Assembly: GCA_016710435.1 (NCBI GenBank)
Contig: JADJVV010000001.1
Span: 2,688,501 to 2,752,500 of the forward strand
Reading direction: 5' to 3'
Length of the DNA stretch: 64,000 bases
Source: Hyphomicrobiales bacterium
Lineage (GTDB): Bacteria > Pseudomonadota > Alphaproteobacteria > Rhizobiales > Aestuariivirgaceae
Shown: positions 58,712-64,000 of the stretch, piece after piece
How the letters are laid out: every line of letters begins with the position of its first letter
Position numbering within the stretch: position 1 is the first letter of the stretch
Made by a program: the position numbers and the translations under genes
The notes under the pieces: generated by a model
The model's database searches: none
Told to the model about the DNA's origin: nothing
What the model saw: the letters and a program-made list of their open reading frames with translations, nothing else

Positions 58712-60721
58712 ATGGACCATATCCAGCCTTACCTCGACTATTTTTCTGCCAACCCTGGTTGGGCCATTGTCATCATCTTCCTGATCGCATTCGGCGAGGC
58801 GTTGCTGATCATCGGCCTGTTCGTGCCATCGACCGTTGTGCTGGTGGGCGCAGGCACGCTGGTGGGTACGGGCCATCTCGATTTCTGGCAGGTTTTCCTG
58901 GCGACGATTCTCGGCGCCATTGCCGGCGATCAGGTCTCCTATTGGGCCGGCAGGCTCTACGGCGACCGCCTCAAGACCTTCTGGCCTCTGAGCCGCTATC
59001 CGGCACTGGTCGCCAAAGGCGAAGACTTTGTCCGCAATCATGGCGGCAAGTCGATTGCCATTGGCCGTTTCGTCCCCGGCGTGAAGGCTGTGGTCCCGGG
59101 CATCGTCGGCATGTTGGGCATGAGCCAGCCCTTCTTCATTTTCGTGAATGTGACGAGCGGCGTGTTCTGGGCCGCGGCCCACGTCTTTCCCGGCGTACTG
59201 ATCGGGCAGGGGCTGGCGCTTGCGGGCGAATTCAGCGGACGCCTCACGTTCCTTCTCGTACTGCTGCTCGTGGCGCTCGGCGTGCTGGGCTGGGTGATCC
59301 GCCTTCTTTCCGCGGGATTGTTCACGCCATGGATACGCCGCGCCCTGTCGGGGCTCTCGCGCCGCGCCAAGTCGCAGAATTCCCGGCCCTTCTACAGGCT
59401 GGGCCGCAAGCTCTCGCCCGATCATCCCAAGGCGGTGCGGATCGTGGCGTTGGGCCTGACTTTGCTCGTTGCAGCGGCGATCGTGCTCTATCTCATCATC
59501 CGCGCCGGCACGCTGGACGCCGCCTCCAATCTCGACCAGTCGGTCCATGGCCTCCTTGCGGAACTTCGCAACGCGCCCGGCGACATGCTGATGACGCGCA
59601 TCTCGATGATGGGTGAATCACCGGTGCTTTTGATGCTCTGCGCCGCCATGGCGCTGTGGTTGTTCGCCCATCGCGCCTGGCGCACCGCGCTTGGCATTGT
59701 GCTGGCCGTGGCTGTGGAGCAGGCCCTCGTCCTGTCGATGAAGGTCTATTTCGCCCGGCCGCGTCCCATGCTGCTGCCGCCGGAAGCAATCGAATCGCCC
59801 CTCAGCTTTCCGAGCAGCCACGCTGCGCTGTCCATGCTGTCCTTCGGACTTCTGGCCGTGGTGGCGGGCCATGCCATGGGCCGCTGGAGCAAGGCGGTGG
59901 TATATTCGCTGGCCGGCATGGTGGTGTTCCTCATCGCCTTTTCCCGTCTCTACCTCGGCGTTCACTGGCTGGGCGATGTGCTGGCCGGTGTGGCCCTCGC
60001 AGGCGTCATCACCACGGTGTTTGGCGTTGCCCTCGAAGCCTGGCCCGCCCGCCGCATCCGTCCCCTCGGCATGATCGGTGTTTCGCTCTTCGCCTGGCTC
60101 CTGGCGGCAGGCATGAACATCGAGATGAATGGCAACGCCCGTGAAGCCTCCTATGCGCCGCCCCTGGCAACACAAACCTATAACGTAACCGAGTGGACAA
60201 CTGCGGCGTGGACGCATGTGCCCACCCGCCGTGTTGATCTCTCGGGCAAGTCTGGCGATCCCTTCGTCGCCCAGTGGGTTGGACCGCTGGATAGGCTGGA
60301 ACAGAATCTGACAACGCAAGGCTTCGAGATCCTTCCGCCATGGACGTGGACTGCCGCGCTGGCCTACTCCGATCCCCATGCGCCGTTCGACGCCGTGCCC
60401 CCACGGCCCCTCTTGCATGAAGGCCTGCAGGCCAGATTGACGGCGGTGAAGAAAGATCCCGCACTGCCCGATGGTCGTCTTGTGCTGCGCGTCTTCAAGA
60501 CCGGCAGCGCCGTAACCCTGCAGGGGCATGAAGAACCGGTCTTCGCACTGAGTCTTCTGGAGGAGGTCAATGCACCTCGCTTCAAGCTGTTCACGCTGCC
60601 ACGCTCGGGGCCTGCGCCGGACGGGGCTACAGTCCGGCTTCTCGCGGGATTGCCCGGAACCGTCGTCGCAGGGGTGCCCACCGGAACCAATGCCGGACCC
60701 GTGATCCTCGCCGCGCCCTGA
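58712..60721 (+). CDS. DedA-PAP2-LssY fusion membrane protein
   Basis: A 669-residue membrane protein of three parts. Residues 1-200 are a DedA/VTT domain (GRFVPGVKAVVPGIVGM). Residues about 250-440 are a PAP2 phosphatase: K344 and R351-P352 (KVYFARPRP), PSSH 367-370 and SR...H418...D422. The C-terminal part (about 470-669) matches the LssY C-terminal domain. Such fusions are known; they may move and dephosphorylate polyprenyl or phosphatidic acid lipids. It is read from ATG 58712. Confidence 0.9.
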   Translation: MDHIQPYLDYFSANPGWAIVIIFLIAFGEALLIIGLFVPSTVVLVGAGTLVGTGHLDFWQVFLATILGAIAGDQVSYWAGRLYGDRLKTFWPLSRYPALVAKGEDFVRNHGGKSIAIGRFVPGVKAVVPGIVGMLGMSQPFFIFVNVTSGVFWAAAHVFPGVLIGQGLALAGEFSGRLTFLLVLLLVALGVLGWVIRLLSAGLFTPWIRRALSGLSRRAKSQNSRPFYRLGRKLSPDHPKAVRIVALGLTLLVAAAIVLYLIIRAGTLDAASNLDQSVHGLLAELRNAPGDMLMTRISMMGESPVLLMLCAAMALWLFAHRAWRTALGIVLAVAVEQALVLSMKVYFARPRPMLLPPEAIESPLSFPSSHAALSMLSFGLLAVVAGHAMGRWSKAVVYSLAGMVVFLIAFSRLYLGVHWLGDVLAGVALAGVITTVFGVALEAWPARRIRPLGMIGVSLFAWLLAAGMNIEMNGNAREASYAPPLATQTYNVTEWTTAAWTHVPTRRVDLSGKSGDPFVAQWVGPLDRLEQNLTTQGFEILPPWTWTAALAYSDPHAPFDAVPPRPLLHEGLQARLTAVKKDPALPDGRLVLRVFKTGSAVTLQGHEEPVFALSLLEEVNAPRFKLFTLPRSGPAPDGATVRLLAGLPGTVVAGVPTGTNAGPVILAAP

Positions 60722-60843
60722 GCTGTTTGGCCGCTCCCCGCACCGCCGGGAACGGCCTCGAAAAGGGCAAATTCCAACTGGATTTTGCGAGTGCCTTCCG
60801 CCATATTCCGCCGCGATTTCGAGACCGATTGGAAACACCCGCA

Positions 60844-61242
60844 ATGCGAATCGTGAAACAGTTTTTCACCTGGTGGAATGGTGCCACCTGGAACACGCGC
60901 TTCTACACCTGGCGCAAGGGTGAGCACGTGGGCACCGATCAGCTCGGCAACCGCTATTACCGGGCCAAGTCGGCCATCCCGGACTCGATCCCCGAACGCC
61001 GCTGGGTGATCTACGCCAATTATTCGGAAGCCTCGCAAGTGCCGCCCGGCTGGCACGGCTGGATGCATCACCGCACTGACACGCCCCCGCAGGACGGCGA
61101 CTACATGCCGCGCGAATGGGAAAAGCCGCATCACGAAAATTACACCGGCTCCGTGAACGCCTATCATCCGCCCGGCTCCATCGCCGTCGGCGGCAAGCCC
61201 CGCACCCAGGCGCCTGACTACCAGGCCTGGCGTCCGGAATAA
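60844..61242 (+). CDS. NADH:ubiquinone oxidoreductase subunit NDUFA12 (B17.2)
   Basis: A 132-residue supernumerary complex I subunit, typical of alphaproteobacteria and mitochondria. The sequence FYTWRKGEHVGTDQLGNRYY, ERRWVIYAN, GWHGWMHHRTD and PREWEKPHHENYTGSVNAYH are family landmarks. ATG 60844 is chosen; the reading from 60727 covers the gap after the DedA gene. It begins a run with mlaD, DUF2155 and convergent aat that is conserved in Hyphomicrobiales. Confidence 0.95.
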   Translation: MRIVKQFFTWWNGATWNTRFYTWRKGEHVGTDQLGNRYYRAKSAIPDSIPERRWVIYANYSEASQVPPGWHGWMHHRTDTPPQDGDYMPREWEKPHHENYTGSVNAYHPPGSIAVGGKPRTQAPDYQAWRPE

Positions 61243-61263
61243 GCAGACGAGGGGGCGCACGCC

Positions 61264-61794
61264 GTGTCCGCAGGATCCACCACGCTTGAAACCGCCGTCG
61301 GCGCAGCCGTCGTTGCGCTGGCTGTGGCTTTCTTCGCCTATGCCTATAAGACGGCGGGCGTGGGCGGCGGCGCAGGTGCCAGCGGCTACACGCTGATTGC
61401 GGAATTCGACAACGCCGAAGGCATCAATGTCGGCACGGATGTGCGTCTTGCAGGCATCAAGATTGGCAGCGTCACCGCGCAATCGCTCAACACTGAAAGC
61501 TATCAGGCGCGCATCGAGATGACTGTCGACAAATCAGTCTCGCTCGCCGACGACTCCGCCGCCAAGGTGACAAGCGAAGGTCTGCTGGGCGGCAAGTTCA
61601 TCGCCCTGGAACCGGGCGGTTCGGATACCAAGCTCGCCGCCGGCGGGCAGTTCAGTTACACCCAAGGCTCAGTTGATCTGTGGGCGCTGATCGGTCAGGC
61701 CATGTCCGGTTCGAGGTCTGCACCGGAGCCGGCGCCCGCGCCCGCTCCCGCTCCCGCGACACCTGAAACGGCCCCTGCGCCGGAGCAGCCCTGA
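61264..61794 (+). CDS. mlaD: Outer-membrane lipid asymmetry protein MlaD
   Basis: A 176-residue periplasmic-facing protein from GTG 61264. An N-terminal membrane helix (about 9-30) anchors the MCE domain (GYTLIAEFDNAEGINVGTDV, RLAGIKIGSVTAQ, SEGLLGGKFIALEPGG). A Pro/Ala-rich tail with repeated AP dipeptides ends it. MlaD hexamers move phospholipid between the inner membrane and MlaC. The other Mla components are not here. The DUF2155 gene starts 3 bases after its stop. Confidence 0.92.
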   Translation: MSAGSTTLETAVGAAVVALAVAFFAYAYKTAGVGGGAGASGYTLIAEFDNAEGINVGTDVRLAGIKIGSVTAQSLNTESYQARIEMTVDKSVSLADDSAAKVTSEGLLGGKFIALEPGGSDTKLAAGGQFSYTQGSVDLWALIGQAMSGSRSAPEPAPAPAPAPATPETAPAPEQP

Positions 61795-61796
61795 GC

Positions 61797-62258
61797 ATGA
61801 CAGTGTTTCGCGTTGGTGCCGTCGGCATCGCAGTCATGCTGTCCGCAGCACCTGCCGCCGCAGACCGCATCAGCAACCCGATTGCCCTGTTCAGCGGGCT
61901 GGACAAGATCACCGGCGTCACCACCAGTTTCGAGGCGAAGATCGGCGAAGAGCACGCCTTTGGCGGCCTGATCGTGAAGCCGTTCATCTGCTACACGCGG
62001 CCCGTGACGGAAGAGCCGAAAACCACCAGTTTCGTCGAGGTGGATGAGACGGAACCATCGGGCAAGCGCAAGCGTGTCTTTTCTGGATGGATGTTTGCCG
62101 AAAGCCCCGGCCTCAACGCCGTGGAACATCCGACTTTCGACGTGTGGCTGACCGGTTGCCGCGACCCCAATGCGCCGCCGCCGCCGGTGGAAGAACCACC
62201 GAAGCCGCCGGAAGAAGACCAGAACGGCGAGGACGACGGGGCAGCGCCGGAAGACTAA
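61797..62258 (+). CDS. DUF2155 exported protein
   Basis: A 153-residue protein with a Sec signal (AVMLSAAPAAA) and the DUF2155 core NPIALFSGLDKITGVTTSFE, GGLIVKPFICYTRPVTEEPK and FSGWMFAESPGLNAVEHPTF. An acidic, Pro-rich tail follows. The family is restricted largely to alphaproteobacteria and its function is unknown. The stop overlaps the convergent aat stop by 4 bases. Confidence 0.9.
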   Translation: MTVFRVGAVGIAVMLSAAPAAADRISNPIALFSGLDKITGVTTSFEAKIGEEHAFGGLIVKPFICYTRPVTEEPKTTSFVEVDETEPSGKRKRVFSGWMFAESPGLNAVEHPTFDVWLTGCRDPNAPPPPVEEPPKPPEEDQNGEDDGAAPED

Positions 62259-62902
62259 CGCGGCGAGGCCCAGTCCAGCACCAGTTGCGGATCATTGTCG
62301 CCCTTGAAGCGCTGGAAATCCGCATCCGCCGCCACCGCAGGACCGAGCAGCGCCAGATAGTCCGCCTTGTTCATGGAAATCGCGCCCAGGGTGGCGAGGT
62401 GCGGATTCATGAATTGCGCATCGAGAAGCCGGAATCCACCCGCATTGAGCCGCGCGACGAGATGCACCAGTGCGACCTTGCTGGCGTCGGTGACGCGGCT
62501 GAACATGCTTTCACCAAAAAACACGGCACCAAGCCGCACCCCATAAAGCCCGCCCACCAGCTTTCCATCCTGCCAGCTTTCGACCGAGTGGCAGTGACCC
62601 ATGCGGAACAGATCCGCATAGAGTTTGAGAATGCGCTGGTTGATCCACGTTTCCTTGCGGTCGGTGGTGCGCTCGGCGCAGCGGCGCATCACCTCTTCGA
62701 AAGCTGTATCTATACGGATATCAAAGCGGCGCTGCTTCACCGCCTTGCGCAGGGAGCGTGAGATGACGAGGCCGTCCAGCGGAATGAGGCCACGCTCATC
62801 CGGTTCGACCCAATAGAGTGCCGGATCGTCGGCGCTCTCCGCCATGGGAAAGACACCCGCCGCATAGGCTTTCAGCAACACGAGGGGAGTGATCGGACTC
62901 AC
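62255..62902 (-). CDS. aat: Leucyl/phenylalanyl-tRNA-protein transferase
   Basis: A 215-residue enzyme of the N-end rule, transferring Leu or Phe to N-terminal Arg/Lys of proteins for ClpAP degradation. Blocks include YAAGVFPMAESADDP, HCHSVESWQDGKLVGGLYGV, GESMFSRVTDASKVAL and LDAQFMNPHLATLGA. GTG 62902 (VSPITPLVLLKAY) is chosen as start, as it fits family length; an ATG at 62962 would overlap accC by 32 bases. Confidence 0.9.
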   Translation of the reverse strand: MSPITPLVLLKAYAAGVFPMAESADDPALYWVEPDERGLIPLDGLVISRSLRKAVKQRRFDIRIDTAFEEVMRRCAERTTDRKETWINQRILKLYADLFRMGHCHSVESWQDGKLVGGLYGVRLGAVFFGESMFSRVTDASKVALVHLVARLNAGGFRLLDAQFMNPHLATLGAISMNKADYLALLGPAVAADADFQRFKGDNDPQLVLDWASPR

Positions 62903-62930
62903 GGCCGGGCCAGCGCCTTTTGCCGGAAAC

Positions 62931-64000
62931 TCAAGACGCGGTGCGCGCCAGGAATTTCTCAAGCCAATGGATATCGTAGTTTCCGTCGATGATGTCGTTT
63001 TCCGCCAGCAGGCGCTGGAACAGCGGAATGGTTGTCTCCACGCCTTCCACCACGAATTCCGAAAGCGCGCGCTTCAGGCGCATCATGCATTCCGTGCGCG
63101 TTTTGCCGAACACGATCAGCTTGCCGATGAGGCTGTCGTAATAAGGCGGGATGCGGTAGCCGGAGTAGAGCGCGCTGTCGATGCGCACGCCCAGTCCGCC
63201 GGGGAAATGCACGGCATCCACCCGGCCCGGAGACGGCGTGAAGGTCTGCGCGTTTTCCGCATTGATGCGGCATTCGATGGCGTGACCCGCGAACTGTATG
63301 TCGTCCTGCGTCAGCGACAGGGTTGCACCCGAAGCCACGCGAATCTGCTCCTGCACCAGGTCGAGGCCCGTGATCATTTCCGTCACCGGATGTTCCACCT
63401 GCAGGCGCGTGTTCATCTCGATGAAATAGAACTCGCCGTTTTCATAGAGGAACTCGATGGTGCCCACGCCTTCATAGCCGAGGTTCGCCATGGCCTTGGC
63501 CACGCGGCCGCCGATGTCGTCACGCTGCCGCGCATTGAGGGCAGGGGAATGCGCCTCTTCCCAGACCTTCTGATGGCGGCGCTGCAATGAGCAATCGCGC
63601 TCACCCAGATGCACCGCATTGCCCTTGCCGTCGCCCAGAACCTGGATCTCGATGTGGCGCGGCTTCTCCAGGTATTTCTCGATGTAGACTTCGCCATTGC
63701 CGAAAGCGGCCTTGGCTTCCGTCTGCGCGGTTGAAACGGCGACTTCGAGATCGGACTCGTCGCGCGCCACCTTCATGCCGCGCCCGCCGCCACCGGCAGT
63801 CGCCTTGATGATGACGGGGTAGCCGATGTCGCGCGCCACCTTGCGGGCGTCCTCGAACGTGGCCACGCCACCCTCCGAGCCCGGCACAACGGGAATGCCC
63901 AGAGATTTGGCCGTGCGCTTGGCCTCGATCTTGTCACCCATGGTGCGGATGTTTTCCGCCGACGGGCCAATGAACTTGATGTTGTGCTCGGTCAGGATTT
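62931..64000 (-). CDS. accC: Acetyl-CoA carboxylase biotin carboxylase subunit (partial)
   Basis: The 3' part of AccC, open at the right edge (frame continues to 63998). Readable landmarks are KATAGGGGRGMKVARDESDL (ATP-grasp glycine loop), ERDCSLQRRHQKVWEEAHSP, FIEMNTRLQVEHPVTEM (metal and bicarbonate site) and ECRINAENAQTF. It carboxylates biotin on AccB for malonyl-CoA synthesis. At least 355 residues are present here; accB would be expected upstream. The stop lies 28 bases from the aat start. Confidence 0.95.
   Translation of the reverse strand, partial: ILTEHNIKFIGPSAENIRTMGDKIEAKRTAKSLGIPVVPGSEGGVATFEDARKVARDIGYPVIIKATAGGGGRGMKVARDESDLEVAVSTAQTEAKAAFGNGEVYIEKYLEKPRHIEIQVLGDGKGNAVHLGERDCSLQRRHQKVWEEAHSPALNARQRDDIGGRVAKAMANLGYEGVGTIEFLYENGEFYFIEMNTRLQVEHPVTEMITGLDLVQEQIRVASGATLSLTQDDIQFAGHAIECRINAENAQTFTPSPGRVDAVHFPGGLGVRIDSALYSGYRIPPYYDSLIGKLIVFGKTRTECMMRLKRALSEFVVEGVETTIPLFQRLLAENDIIDGNYDIHWLEKFLARTAS

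Noticed and set aside
1..64000. CRISPR arrays, prophage, transposase or integron
   Set aside because: No regularly spaced direct repeats, transposase, integrase or attachment-site duplication was seen; the lysozyme and S74 genes stand among ordinary chromosomal genes.

Overview
This window is GC-rich chromosomal DNA from an alphaproteobacterium, most probably of the order Hyphomicrobiales (Rhizobiales). Lineage markers are petP-petR beside ilvE, the complex I subunit NDUFA12 followed by mlaD, a DUF2155 gene and aat, UbiK, a MidA/NDUFAF7 methyltransferase, DUF3297, DUF2161 and CtrA-type TTAA-N7-TTAA sites. The genus cannot be read from the sequence. I see no rRNA, tRNA, CRISPR array, prophage or intact insertion sequence. 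Gene density is high and many neighbours overlap by 1-4 bases.

Layout. 0-4 kb: the 3' end of cca, three small cupins around a folate pair (FolM-like reductase, folB), a DUF1127 gene, an AraC regulator and a 49-residue Cys-rich protein. 4-8.2 kb (minus): a GT1 glycosyltransferase with a histone-H1-like tail, then a polyamine-type ABC importer (two permeases and a binding protein, no ATPase) with a REP-like palindrome. 8.3-12.5 kb: uvrC-pgsA-moaD, an RluB-type pseudouridine synthase and an HPP membrane protein. 12.5-17.4 kb: DUF2161, an L,D-transpeptidase, ilvE and the petP-petR-kinase operon. 17.4-19.4 kb (minus): csaA, proC, ybjN-like, ubiK. 19.5-24.4 kb: the coupled run lgt-midA-pgeF-M24 peptidase-lipoprotein. 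24.4-27.6 kb is patchier: DUF1989, gene scraps, a LivK-type binding protein, DUF3297 and a small secreted S74-domain protein. 27.7-37 kb: prs, an ABC-2 exporter, an ABC-F ATPase, a DMT transporter, rplY-pth-ychF and two MaoC genes. 37-45 kb: cell-wall and envelope genes (GH25 lysozyme, two more L,D-transpeptidases, a Popeye-like cyclic-nucleotide-binding membrane protein), a DAO-type oxidase and aspS. 45-49.8 kb: a 30-residue Lys/Ala-rich histone-like peptide, an odd gene-poor stretch with a hairpin hiding a Shine-Dalgarno site, and nrdJ. 49.8-61 kb: MttB-like protein, DHA2 exporter, RTX-type glycosidase, amylosucrase, TauE/SafE exporter and a DedA-PAP2-LssY fusion. 60.8-64 kb: NDUFA12, mlaD, DUF2155, aat and the 3' part of accC.

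The most notable signals are regulatory. The nrdJ upstream region carries two NrdR-like boxes 15 bases apart, with a perfect CtrA box lying between them and a second perfect CtrA box 120 bases further out. This suggests that B12-dependent dNTP synthesis is tied both to nucleotide pools and to the cell cycle. Other items to look at are the histone-like peptide and the matching tail on the glycosyltransferase, the SD-sequestering hairpin at 45262-45283, a possible small RNA or attenuator before rplY, a MaoC pair in which the second copy lacks the catalytic Asp, and the RTX-glycosidase next to amylosucrase. No single large undescribed defence or mobile system was found.
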